A DNA stretch of 64,000 nucleotides from Camillea tinctor. Its lineage: Eukaryota; Ascomycota; Sordariomycetes; Xylariales; Xylariaceae. Where the stretch lies: assembly GCA_022578605.1 (NCBI GenBank), contig MU394140.1:1-64000 (forward strand), written 5' to 3'. Position 1 is the stretch's first letter. Every line of letters starts with the position of its first letter. Under the pieces are notes generated by a model. The model worked only from the letters and a program-made list of their open reading frames with translations. It ran no database searches and was not told where the DNA came from. The position numbers were made by a program, and so were the translations under genes. Of the stretch, positions 10,838 through 21,590 are shown piece by piece.

Positions 10838-11509
10838 ATGATCATTGTTAGTTTACTTGGTATTCAAGGCAGTGGTAAGGGCACACTGGGTCCTCTCATC
10901 GCTGCAGAGTTTAGGCTCTATCACCTATCGATCGGAGAACTTTTGCGATCTGTTTGTAAACCTCCAATTCAAGGGGCTGGAGAATATATCAACGAGATAA
11001 TAAGGCATGGCAAGCTAGTTCCTGGTGAACTCGTTGATACCCTCAGCTTACCAGCATCAACTGCAGTCAATATCCATAATTATCGGATATTGCGCGAGAT
11101 CGTACCCTCGCACATCGCCTTCCCAGTTCTACAAAAGAAAATTTTAGAGCTTGAGGCTCAAGGTGCGTACAACGGAGTTCTTCTAGACGGGTTCCCACGA
11201 CAGCTCGATCACTACGAGGAGGCTCGAGAGCTATGCTTTGGCCCAAATTTCCCTACGCTTGTCATATACATTGACTGTCCCGTGGAGATTGCGCGAACGC
11301 GATATCTTTCACGTGCTAGAGATGGTGACAGTATTGCTGTCTTTGACAAGCGGCTAGCTCAGTTCCGAGAGCATACACCATCTCTTCTACAAAGATTTGC
11401 AGAGGAGAATATCCTTATAAGAACCATGAATGACGGCTCCATGACCGTCATGGAGGCATTTGAAGCACTAGTTGTATGTTTGAAAACCAATAATAAAATG
11501 CCGTTATGA
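10838..11509 (+). CDS. Nucleoside-monophosphate kinase-like protein (adenylate/UMP-CMP kinase family)
   Basis: A single exon encodes 223 aa. The Walker A loop GIQGSGKGT lies at residues 8-16. HLSIGELLR corresponds to the family's HLSxGDLLR nucleotide-binding segment. LLDGFPR matches the GFPR motif. A LID-like RYLSRARDGDS stretch and a RLxxFREHT helix follow. These features indicate phosphoryl transfer from ATP to a nucleoside monophosphate. The start at 10838 is chosen because the open frame upstream has no other ATG and the P-loop then sits at the usual distance from the N terminus. Asp to Glu in the HLSIGE motif and an unusual insert after LVDTLSLP suggest a divergent paralogue, not the housekeeping enzyme. 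It lies 1 kb downstream of the Ppo gene in the same direction. Confidence 0.85.
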   Translation: MIIVSLLGIQGSGKGTLGPLIAAEFRLYHLSIGELLRSVCKPPIQGAGEYINEIIRHGKLVPGELVDTLSLPASTAVNIHNYRILREIVPSHIAFPVLQKKILELEAQGAYNGVLLDGFPRQLDHYEEARELCFGPNFPTLVIYIDCPVEIARTRYLSRARDGDSIAVFDKRLAQFREHTPSLLQRFAEENILIRTMNDGSMTVMEAFEALVVCLKTNNKMPL

Positions 11510-12967
11510 GTTCTTGTATTTTAAGCTAGGCTGATCAGCTCTACCTATTGGCATGATCTTGATTTCACTCAGATGGGCTTAATACAGTTATCAACCGAAG
11601 ATCATAGATAAAATAGTTGGTGATGATTAAATAATGAGGATAATAATAACAACAACCGCACAGCTATAAACAGAGTGAATACAGGAATGTAATGGTTGAA
11701 AATCCGTTCTTAACAAAGTATATGATATGTATTTGAATCGTAATCTCCAAGCATGATCTTTCATCCTTCCATTGATTATCTCTGTATATTTACCTGTCCT
11801 ATGTCGAGTTGATCAAGCACCCCAGCTCTTACATTACACGGCAAGGCTGGTGACCCACCCTCATGCACGCTGTTTGATTAATGTATATGCTTGTTATCAT
11901 ATAATCAGTTTCCTACCTATTTGTGCTAATGTCAAATACTTTTTTAGGCACGGTCCTCTGATTCTTACGCATTTCCTTTATCCATTTACCTAGAGTGAGA
12001 CGATAGGTGAGGAAAAGGGGTGAGGAAAAGGGGTGAGGTATATTAGTCTAAGAGAGAGTCTGTTAAGGGGTAATATGCCTGTATTCAAGAACTACAATAA
12101 TTGTTTAGGCCCTCTTTCCATATATACGTCTAGTTATAGTATAGTACCGTGCAGTGGTGTGGTAGCCCCATATTCCAACACACCTAGCTGCGTTAAACAA
12201 TGCTTAGGGCCTGATAAGTACGTATTGGAGTCGTTAATCAAGGCGGATTGCGGATAAGGCTGTCAGGGGTTAGGTGGAACAAAGAAAGTGTTCCCATATA
12301 TTTATAACGGTGACATATTGCTGTAATTCTAGGTTTCTTGCACAGTAACACGGCGATTACCTACGCACCTGCTTGCGTGAGGAGCTGATAAGCCGAAGAG
12401 CTGAACCCTTAGTCCCGGAAACAGAACAAAGAAGCGGTTTGCATGTAAACAAACTGCTCCGCTCTGCGTGATCATCTAGGTAGCTTGGTTCTTCGCGCAC
12501 CAACAGTAACATTCCCCTCCCCTTAAAGCTCGCATCGTAACATTTAGTCTCTCGTGACAATAAACGAGTAACATCTCAATAAATGTTGGTATCTACAAAA
12601 CCAGAATGGATAGAAGCCAGAGAGTCACCTCCCGAGGAAGCAATGAACTACATTGCCGTTTATAATTAGGCCTTAGAACGTGTTCCTCGGAAGGTGTGGA
12701 CAAATACTTGAGGTTTGGTCATTCTAATTCGCTATCTGTCACGATTGGCTAAGCAGGGACTTTGGTACTCACGGCATCGTTGTTGTCCGCTACATATACC
12801 TAGATACTTCCTCCTCGTTCCTCGCAAAGGCATTGCTGTCATTTACCCTATGTTATACCATGCCTGAAACTACCTCCCTCCCCCCCTTACTTAGGTAGAT
12901 ACCAGGAAAGGCTGCTGACTGCTAGTCCTCCTTCGTTGAACAATTATCAGAACAGGCAAACTTGAAG
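11510..12967. other. Intergenic spacer with one dispersed repeat copy
   Basis: No gene is seen. It contains a short repeated GAGGAAAAGGGGT at about 12009-12035 and a copy of the TGTCA-type dispersed repeat from 12261. Confidence 0.5.
12261..12560 (+). repeat. TGTCA...TGACA dispersed repeat, copy 1 (interrupted)
   Basis: It starts TGTCAGGGGTTAGG at 12261 and follows the family sequence to about 12380 (CACCTGCTTGCGTGAGG). About 160 bp of other sequence then precedes a possible end, TCTCTCGTGACAAT, near 12547-12560. Related copies lie at 15363-15494, 25322-25445 and 26059-26223 (minus). Confidence 0.5.
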
Positions 12968-13956
12968 TCAAAAAATATTGTTCGTATAGAGAGAATCAAC
13001 TTCAACTTGCTTGGTCCACAATTCCCATGGTGTTTGCCGGAACCTCGTAGGAAGGTCTCGGGTGTCTTCTACTTGCTTCGGACCTAACGCCTCTATTCCC
13101 CCGTTAGACGCCGTGTCTGGGCTATAGTAGGCGTGTTGAAGCATTGCTTGCGACATTACCGCCAATGCTGCCTCCTTTGCATACACAGCTTGATACACCG
13201 CATCCTCGATCGTAGCGGCACATGTCGTAAATCCATGTTGTTTCATGAGCACGAAAACGCTTTGTGGAAAAGTTCCGTTCCCACCAAAAGCCTCAGCAAG
13301 GCTCGCACCGAACTTCTGCTGTGTGACCAGGTTGTCTTGAATATCGGTTGAATCGTACAGCTGTGTAATGTCCCATAGTGGAACGTTGTCACCTGCAAAT
13401 TGCTAAGTGTTCTTCCTTGATATTCTAATGTGCTCATACTTACCTAGATACCCAACCATGTGATAGACCGGTAGGAAAGGGATCTTGCTTGTAGCGAATG
13501 GGATTACTGCTACTGTATGAGCATGGACACAGCAGTTGATTCCAGAGAATCGCTTTAGAAGTTCGCTGTGGATAAATTTCTCCACGCGCTCCCTTCCGGA
13601 ATCTTGGGGGCGCACTGGAGACGCATCGGCGATATGGTAATATGCAAGATCGCTATCATTTGAAATGAGGGCAGAAGCCATCCCCTTTGCCATGATAAAG
13701 GTTGTTTTATCTTCCGGGTTTCGGATGGAGACATGTCCAAAAGCATCAACGATGTCATGGCGATCCAGAATGTGGTTCGCAGTAATATACTTGCGTTTTG
13801 TCTTCCTTCATATGTTAATGCTAAGCTGCTCCAAAGGATAGTCATCTTTTATACCTCTTTTAAAGTGGCTCGTGCGGCGCACTGTCGAATTAGGAGAACA
13901 AGTAGAACAGTGAGTTGGATCCACGCCATAATTTTTTGGGAAAGCATCGAAGCCAT
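12968..13956 (-). CDS. Class II aldolase/adducin-family protein with N-terminal hydrophobic signal segment
   Basis: Exons on the minus strand are 13956-13855, 13801-13444 and 13392-12968, giving 294 aa. Residues about 12-28 (WIQLTVLLVLLIRQCAA) form a signal peptide or anchor. The aldolase-II domain follows: ANHILDRHDIVDAFGHVS, then HAHTVAVIPFA with the paired histidines that bind the metal in this family, then VLMKQHG with the third histidine. Family members cleave or isomerise sugar phosphates or act as decarboxylases, so the substrate cannot be told. The signal segment is unusual for an enzyme family that is mostly cytosolic. It points to secretion or an endomembrane location, by inference only. 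It shares orientation with the secreted-protein gene upstream at 14519-15304. Confidence 0.88.
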
Positions 13957-14518
13957 GTTGAAATTAGCATACCGATCATCACGGCTCAGCTCTCGAAGAC
14001 CTGCGGGGTGAAAGACTGCTAGGTCTAAGGGGACGAGAGCATGAAAAGAAAGCATATATCCAACTGAGTGTGTCCAACTCAATTGCTTATAATACTATTT
14101 TGCATATGTGCGTGTTTTGTAATGTTCACGTCATGGCTGGCTTAAGACCGGAAAGCTGCATTTCCCTGGGTAGGAATAGACTAGTTGGTGTGACTTAAAG
14201 CGTAGTAGAAATTTTTGGTAGATATACTACATGTAACCGTCCATACCAGATATTTTCTTGCTACGGTGGAGGTGTAGCATTGAAATACCTTCACGATACC
14301 AACCCCCAACCCCTAACCCCCCTGTCCTTTCCCCTCCTTCCCCTTCTTTTACCCCCTTGATACTACGTGTCCATAGGGTAGTGTGAAGAAGGATATATCA
14401 ACGGAAGTAATATTTAGTCCACTTAACATCCAAATTATTATCAAGACATACCAGTCAACGGGTAAGAATTGATTGTATATACGGTATTTCGTAAACTATC
14501 TCTATAGTAAGGTGCTTA
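13957..14518. other. Intergenic spacer
   Basis: No gene is seen. A C-rich run with CCCCCAACCCCTAACCCCCC lies at about 14305-14325. Confidence 0.5.
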
Positions 14519-15304
14519 TCAAGCTCTCCCACGTGTCCTCGGCCGCAAGGAATATCTGGTCTGGGTGCTAACGCCATTGGCTTTCTTCGGCATCTGACCT
14601 GGTTGTTTGGTGCGCCGCCGACGGTCTAGCCAGGCAGAGTTTTTCCTGGCATTCTTCAGCGACTTCGATAGCTCAAAAACCATGCCTGTGTTGTAATCTC
14701 CGTCCTGCCGGACTTCAAATCCAGCCCGGCGTTCCTTTCCCTCCTTCATCTCGTAGAGCGTTGTGCCGTGGTAGTCCTTCGGATGCCACGCGGATACAGT
14801 ATTGCTTGCTGGTTCCATCATGATTCCATAGGAAGCCAAGTAGAAGTTACCTCCCTTAGTTGGGTCCTTAGGTGCGTGACAAGTATAGGCGAGAATCCAG
14901 TTGTTCCCATTGGTCTCTTTATGGGTGTGTCGTGCGTAGTTGATTGCTGATAATCCCGACGGTGGCGGCAGTTCCAGCCCTTCGAACGTAATATCGCCGC
15001 CGCTAGTTTTAAACGTAAATGTGTCGTCCTCTCGGCCCATGTCCATCCTAGGGAAATTGTTTTCCAAGATTGTATCATTGTAGTCATCAATTATCTCCGA
15101 TGGTAGACGAGATCTCATTGAATTCCACATAACCCCGGCCATACCCTGTGCTCGATTGTTCAGCTGCTCTTCGTTTATTCGTTTCGCCACAGTATTGAGC
15201 CGTAAGGAAGAAGCTGCTAGTTGAATTTGAGGATCGTGACGACTTCCACAGGTGTAGCCAAAATGCACCAGCACTATAATAGCCCACCACACATTAGCTG
15301 CCAT
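14519..15304 (-). CDS. Predicted secreted protein of unknown function
   Basis: A single exon encodes 261 aa. Residues 1 to about 20 (MAANVWWAIIVLVHFGYTCG) form a signal peptide. The mature part has an acidic stretch (LPSEIIDDYNDTILENNFPR), a compact Gly/Thr-rich central region (TFKTSGGDITFEGLELPPPS) and a WHPKDYHGTTLYEM motif. The C terminus is strongly basic (DRRRRTKQPGQMPKKANG and beyond). The mature protein has only one cysteine, in YTCHAP, so it is not a small cysteine-rich effector. I do not recognise the family. Position between the aldolase gene and the small gene at 15.6 kb, all on the minus strand, fits an accessory segment. Confidence 0.75.
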   Translation of the reverse strand: MAANVWWAIIVLVHFGYTCGSRHDPQIQLAASSLRLNTVAKRINEEQLNNRAQGMAGVMWNSMRSRLPSEIIDDYNDTILENNFPRMDMGREDDTFTFKTSGGDITFEGLELPPPSGLSAINYARHTHKETNGNNWILAYTCHAPKDPTKGGNFYLASYGIMMEPASNTVSAWHPKDYHGTTLYEMKEGKERRAGFEVRQDGDYNTGMVFELSKSLKNARKNSAWLDRRRRTKQPGQMPKKANGVSTQTRYSLRPRTRGRA

Positions 15305-15362
15305 ATCTTGAGAGCCAATTATGGGTGTTTCATCGTATAACTATGTATCAATAGGAAAGGAA

Positions 15363-15494
15363 TGTCAGGGGTTAAGAAGGAACAAAGAGGGTTCCTGTAT
15401 ATAGGTAAAATTAACATCATCCGTAGTTGTAGTCTGAGTTTCTCGCACAATAACGTATTAACTATCTAAGCACTTGCTTGGTCCCTCGTAACAA
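15363..15494 (+). repeat. TGTCA...TGACA dispersed repeat, copy 2
   Basis: It begins TGTCAGGGGTTAAG and ends GCACTTGCTTGGTCCC then TCGTAACAAT, about 130 bp. It aligns over its length with the copy at 25322-25445, including the shared core GTATATAGGTAA and GTAGTTGTAGTC. Short imperfect terminal inverted repeats (TGTCA...GGGG against CCCTCG...TGACA) suggest a small non-autonomous element. It has no coding capacity. Confidence 0.65.
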
Positions 15495-15571
15495 TAACAC
15501 AACCAGATATTGGTTGCATTCATCCTTTACGGTATCTAGAAGCGACTGATAATGGTTAAAATAACAGGAAT

Positions 15572-16186
15572 TCACCCACTTCCAGGGTCTTCGCGTCTGT
15601 CATCGCGACGATTCTTGACGATCTCCTTGCAGACTTCAACCATAGTTTCCCGGATATCTTCATCAGGGATGAAATCACGGATGATAACAAAAGACAGCTC
15701 TCCGGTATGTGCGTCTCGAAATATAACGCTTTCGTCTTGCCGTACGATATACCGAAGACGAGATTCGTCAAGGTTTAGAATATCACGACGTACGCCGCGG
15801 TGGTAACGAGGGTCCTTTAGTGGCTTGCCGTGCCACTAAAAATGCGGATAGTCAGTAATTGCCATATCGGGTAGCTTTTTACCCTTCGGACTGTGTCTCG
15901 GGAGCCAAACCCGCAGGCATAGCCATAACGAGCGGTTTCAACTCCCGGGACGTGCCGAAAGGGGAGAGAAACGATTCCCAAAATTACTCACGTACGTGTC
16001 CCATTCTTCCTTGGCCTTCTGGGTACCCGCTACATAAAAATCGTTGATAGGGTAGGGTTCCAACAACCGCGGAAGGTCCACAACCTTGATACTCTTGAGG
16101 AAAGCATCTCTTTGATCTGCAGTCCAATCTAGCCCTAATCTTTTACAAGCTTTGATTCCAGGAGGAATACTTCTGCGTGTCTTCAT
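15572..16186 (-). CDS. Small protein of unknown function carrying an introner-like intron
   Basis: Minus-strand exons 16186-15992 and 15835-15572 give 152 aa. The N-terminal part contains LDWTADQRDAFLKSIKVVDL and an EEWDTY/WHGKPLKD junction. The C-terminal part is LRYIVRQDESVIFRDAHTG, then ELSFVIIRDFIPDEDI, ending in a charged tail. There is no signal peptide or membrane segment. I do not recognise the family with certainty. The VIFRD...FVIIRDFIP pattern could be the start of a larger, now truncated fungal protein, but no downstream exon is visible. The single intron is a member of the shared intron family. Confidence 0.65.
15836..15991 (-). repeat. Introner-like intron C
   Basis: A 156-nt intron read on the minus strand: GTGAGTAATTTTGGGAATCG at the 5' end, CCCGGGAGTT and TTATGGCTATG in the middle, and ATATGGCAATTACTGAC near the branch site. 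It aligns over most of its length with the intron at 35704-35882 in acetoacetyl-CoA synthetase on the other strand, about 20 kb away. The intron is removed in phase 0 between EEWDTY and WHGKPL. Confidence 0.75.
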
Positions 16187-18342
16187 ATTAGAGATAGAAA
16201 CAACAGTCTTTTATAAAGAATAAATAAAATATGGAAGGGAAAATATTAGAAAAATTTGGATTTATGCTTCTAGCGAAATAAAACCAACCAAAATCCGGCC
16301 AGTCCCCCAAGATAAATCATTTGTAGCATAGAGAGGGTATACTTTTTTTTTACGTAGGCATTTGTACTTCATTTACCATAAAGACAGATCTTTTGTAATT
16401 TACAATGGTTTTCAGGACCCGGTTCTGGGACAGAGACAAAGCCCTCGCCTATCGTATACGAACTCGGATGATGAGGCACAAAGGAATAATACACTTGTGC
16501 TAAATTTGGCATGTTGAAGGGTCTTTCTCTCTCTGTATTTATCCACAACTGTTTCTTTAATATTCCTGGATCCTTTGTTAGGAAACATAGCTAGTATGCG
16601 CCAGATGGGGAGGAAAGGGGTGGGCACGAGTAACCTCCACATAGAATCAATGTCACTAAGCTGGTGACTTACTTTTCCTAGATATTAACGGCTTCTGTCA
16701 CGTTGAAGTACATTGTAGCATAATTATATCTTTAAATATGGAGTATTCGTAAGTTATTGGATATTGGTCTTTGGTATGGCCGGTTGCGCAGCTGAAATCC
16801 CGGCCCAGGAATGAGTTGAATACATAAGAAGGTACATAAAACTATCTACTTATAGTGGGCCAACAGGAATTAGGATCCGGACGATACTAGGTCAGTTTAG
16901 GGTTAAGATATCAACATATTTAACAATATACAGCTGACCCGCATATTCTAACGTACTGTAAATGTCATTAGGAATCAAGAAAACGCTTAAATAATCAATA
17001 AGTTGTTGTGCGGGAAGCTTAGATTGCAACTACACATGTTACCGTTACTTATATACAGGAATTCTCTTTGCCCCTTTTTAGTCCTTGACGGTAAAATTAT
17101 GTGAATAGCCTATTTTTTTTTTTCCTTTTTGAAGAAATTTTTTTAAAAAGGGGGTAGGGGAGGGCATTCATTGGTATATATCCTTATGTACCTAAAGGGA
17201 ATAATTTCAGAGCTGTACTGTAGTTTGCTAATTGTAACCCATAGAGAGTACTGATCTAGACACCTAAGCACTTGCCTGGTCCCTCGTGACATAATGCGTC
17301 GGGGGATGGAGGTCTGAAAAGGTAACTGGACTAGGGACAGGTCTAAGCAAAGTTTCATAAGTGAGAATATAAAGCAAGGGGATGCCATCAAGTTATCTTA
17401 CCTGTTAGCATGGTCACATTTGCACCATCAGGATACATATAGATTAAGTAACCACCTCAATTCCCCAATGTTAGATTTTGACTTCTGGGCAACCTTGGTT
17501 AACAGAAAAATCCCTCTCTGCACTGCCAGCCACCTCTTATAGTAGCTTGGTATGGAAAATTGATTATGTTAGTCTTGGGATTTGACAACAGATTCTTCAC
17601 TTCCATTAAGCTACATTCACTCGGCAATTATTTCGTCAATTGAACTCAATGCTCCTGGGGCTATTACTGCGCATGTAACAAATTAGAAAAATAAAATGAT
17701 GATAAAATAAGAAAGAGAAAAGCTTTTACGTAGTAGATAGTTATCATATCTTTCCACATAAATTACGTAGAAACTGGGAGGCTACCAAGTTCCCATAGCA
17801 GTCATCATCGCTATTATGGTGTAGGTTACCTTATTTAATGCGAAAAACCCCTCTCATATAAAACATGTATGCATCAATCTCGTTTTCCTTCGAATTTTGG
17901 CTCCGCCAGTCTTATCCATATGAAGACGACCGAGGTGACGAATGCAAAAGCGCAAGGGGGAGGGCTTTAAAAACAAAGCAACTGAAGCTAGCTAGTGCCT
18001 GTTCCAGATTCTAGGGGTATCTCGTAATATCGTTTCCGGGCCCATCCTCGTGTCCTCTAGGCAAGCAAAGGAGAAACTACAAGTCAGCGTGTCATGAGAC
18101 ACAAGATAAAACAAACGTAAGTGCGCCGGACATCTGAGAAGACTAGAACTAATAAGAACCGAGCTCGTAGGAAATGTTCAGAATGACTAGGTCTTCATCC
18201 TTTGTTGTTCTGTCGTTCTTGTTCCTTCATTCTCTTCCTGTTGAAAATTCAAAGGGAAAAAAAAAAAACTTGCTCCTTCTCATACGTACATGTGTCGTTT
18301 TTCTCTTTCGTCGTCTTCATTGTATTATTGATTAATGTGATC
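16187..18342. other. Intergenic spacer with a repeat remnant
   Basis: I see no gene in this 2.1 kb. A fragment ending CACCTAAGCACTTGCCTGG then TCCCTCGTGACA at about 17258-17293 matches the 3' end of the TGTCA-type dispersed repeat. Confidence 0.5.
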
Positions 18343-21300
18343 TTAGTACCCCGAGCCATCCATCGGATTATTGTTGAATGAAGGCGGGTCCATTGCCATG
18401 AATTCCAGTAGGTCGACACCTCCAACGTTGACACCCTGATCTGTCATAGTCACATTGGAGTTTTCGGACATATTCTGAAATAGACCGGGACCAGGAGGTA
18501 AGTACCACATCTGATCTTCAGACGTCCAATCGGGGTTGGGGTCAAATATATTGTCGCTAAGACCAGATGTGTCAATAACGTTACCACCGGGACCCGGGGT
18601 GGTCGGGCCAAAGACCGCATGTGTCCCGGCCGGATAATGAAAGCTGCCGGAAGACAGGTCAAACGGTGTTGCCGAAATATTACCGGAAGGTGTAGAGGAC
18701 CGTTCTAATACATACATCAATGGGGTTGGTCTCTCAAATTCTCTATAATGGAAGGTAGACATAGGAACTTAGCACGCACCTGGTACCGGAAGCCCATCTC
18801 GAAATTTAGCAACGTGAGTCGAGTATCCGCTCTCTATAGTGCTTGCTTGAACATTCCCGTTGGCACCCACGGGCTTAGTTGCATCTCCATTAGCACGTGG
18901 ACTCCTATTCTCACTGGAGGATGTTGTAGGGGCGTATTTAAACCGATCCCGAAGGCGGGTTGTGAGTGACTCGAGCAAATCACCGAATCTGGTGCCTAGA
19001 TGGATATCATCTACGACGCACGACCGTAATGCATGGACAGTACGATCTAGTAGAGTAATGCTTATTTCAACATCCGACTTGGGCGCCCCGAGGGCGAACG
19101 TTTTAAGCAAAAACATAGCACCGCTGATGATTCGGAAATAAGTTCGCACAGGGGCGTGCTTAAGATATCCATCTTTCAGCAGGCCATCTACAACAGTCTT
19201 AAGAAGATTCCTGCAGCCTTGTACAACTTCTTTGACGTACTCCTGGTCCTCCACGCTGAACCCACCTAGATGCGTCAGTGGTAGGTTGCCTAGGTAATTT
19301 TGAGTCTGAGGTGATAGTTCGACATTCCCATTAACTATGTTCCCATTGTGCGCTGCATCGCTATTTGATGCTCCTCCAGCATTGGTCGTGCACCTTTCAA
19401 CGACGGCTTGGAGGGCTAAGGAGTTAACGTATATTCGCACGTACTCATATTCTATTGTTAGTATGTGACGCGTAAATTCAGGCAAGCGGAAACGTTCGAA
19501 CTCTGTCCACCACTCTTTTAAAATGGGCTGGAAGTCCTTTAGCATCCTCGTGTAGCTACCGCTTTGGATGATATCCGTAGTGTGCTTTCGTGACCGAAAG
19601 AGTCTTTCGTTTCCGAGGTGCATAGCATTGCTGACACCTACCCAGCATTGGATTATCTGGTCGTCTAGTTCAATATCAGGTATATAACTGAATGCGGTGG
19701 ACAAGACGGACGGGTTTGTCCCTGGGGTGTTCCCCTCGTGGGAAGCTGGACGCCTGCGTGAAAAGACGGGATCCGTCTTTCTAAGACTCTCGGGGACCAT
19801 GTTCGTCCACCCTAGGCGACCAGCTAGCTGTGTAAGATATATTAATAATAGGCGTTTGATGCGCATAGCGCGGAGGCGGTACGACTCGTCCTCGTATTCC
19901 GGCCTCGTTATAGCATTGGCTGCTAAAAGTTCGTCGATGTCGTCAAAAACACCGAGCTCGTAGCCAAGCCCTAAGGCATTGCTCAACAACATCCAGCACA
20001 TGCGATCACTTCTCCACGCGGGTTCAAGCCAGCTCTCGATTCGCCGCCCCCCAACACCACCACCAGGGCGGAGCGTACCGTCGTCGTCGTCAAAGTCTTG
20101 ATCCTGTAGGTCACGAGACGGGAGCATTAGTTCGTCAATGGCCTCGTCTGGCGGGAAGTGGAGCGCGCGGGGATGCCACTCGGTTAGGATCATCAGCGAT
20201 TCAATGGTTCCTAGCGTACGGAGACTTCCCTTGCGTAAACCCCGCCAGGGTGCAGTGCTGGATGTCTGCGACTCGTCGGCGCCGGATCCGCAAAACCCGC
20301 CGCCGAAGGCTTCCTGGCCCCAGAGACATCTTTCAATCATCCTGCGAAGATACCTCCACAGCTCCTCGTGGATGGCGTGGGACCGGCAATGGCCTCCCGT
20401 GGTGCGGATATTGTAGTATCTCGAGGCAATGGTTAGCAGCGTGACGGCGAGGATAGGCTCCTCGGTCAGGAGGGTGATATGCGAAGACGGACTGCGAAAA
20501 GTTGGTGGCGAGATAGGTGTCATCGGAGATAAATACTCATAGTAACTATTTTCACAGGGCCTTGTTAGCAAGATGTATAAATAAGCACGGCGGCACGAAA
20601 TGTAAAGGGCCGGCTTGCTTACTATACAATATACTTGACAGCCTCCTCCCTAGTGAACCAGCCAGCCCTCACGAACCTAAACCTTGCCCAGGCCTTGAGT
20701 GCTTCCTGATAACCACCCTCGTCTTCAACATTGATGCGCCTCTCTACCTCGGCCTGCTCATCACTACCAGGAGGGGGCAATAGACGTGGATCAATAGGGT
20801 CGGCGGACTTGGAACTAACGCGGGCGGGGGGACGACCGTTAAAGGCCGAGCCTTGATCCCGGGGGGTCTTGCGTCCGGGAACGGAGACAGGAGACTGTCG
20901 GACGGCAGAGTTGACGCTGCTGTGGCGCTTATGCGTATCATGCGGGCTAGCTGGGTCATTAGCGGTTCGGTCCTGAAGCGCGAAACGGACGGACCTGTCG
21001 GTAGCAGCCTTGTACAGCAGATCGAGAGCATCGTGGGGGCCGTAGACCTCGGTCCTCATCACGTTCTGGGCCTCGAGATTCTCCAGACGCGCGTTGGAGT
21101 CCTCGGCGCCGTCGCTGTGACTAGCACCCCCGCTGTCCTTCCTCGTGGAGTCGTGCTCGGAATGGGGCCGCCGTAGGGGCTGGTTCCGGCCGACGGATCC
21201 TCCAGGCGTGAGTGGCACACTGTTGTAGGAACGATCAAAGGTTTCTGGCGGAGTGTCGTCCAGATAATGACGTTTTCGGCCGTTGCGGATGATGTACTCG

Positions 21301-21590
21301 TCCTCGTGGTCGTCGGGGTCGTCTTCATTCTTGCGCTTACGGCGAGTGGCACTAAAGAAGCACTCTTTGCTCTCGCGCCGACAACGCATGCAAGGGGGAT
21401 CATGAGGGTTATCAACACTGCCTAGGTCGCATCGGACCTTTCGTCTACGACAGGGTATGCATGCCTGGTATACTCGTTTGTGCTGAGCAGCCTGGGCGGC
21501 GGCGGACGGCGGGGCGGATTGCTGGGGATTCGGTTGCGTAGCAGAGGTGGGAGCCGAAGTAGAAGAAGCGGGCGTGGCGTATTGAGACAT
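18343..21590 (-). CDS. Zn(II)2Cys6 transcription factor, Aro80-like
   Basis: Minus-strand exons 21590-20623, 20545-18780 and 18740-18343 give 1043 aa. The zinc cluster follows C-x2-C-x6-C-x12-C-x2-C-x6-C ([11 protein letters not shown] ... [11 protein letters not shown]), then a basic stretch (RRKRKNEDD) with a linker. A fungal-specific middle homology region spans the second exon ([33 protein letters not shown]). The C terminus is Gly/Pro-rich with an acidic, Phe/Trp-containing end typical of activation domains ([19 protein letters not shown]). The [13 protein letters not shown] spacing resembles Aro80-type regulators of aromatic amino-acid catabolism, but this naming is by resemblance. The ATG at 21590 is chosen because the region upstream is low-complexity. 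The second intron would be only 39 nt, so that boundary is the least certain. Confidence 0.85.
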
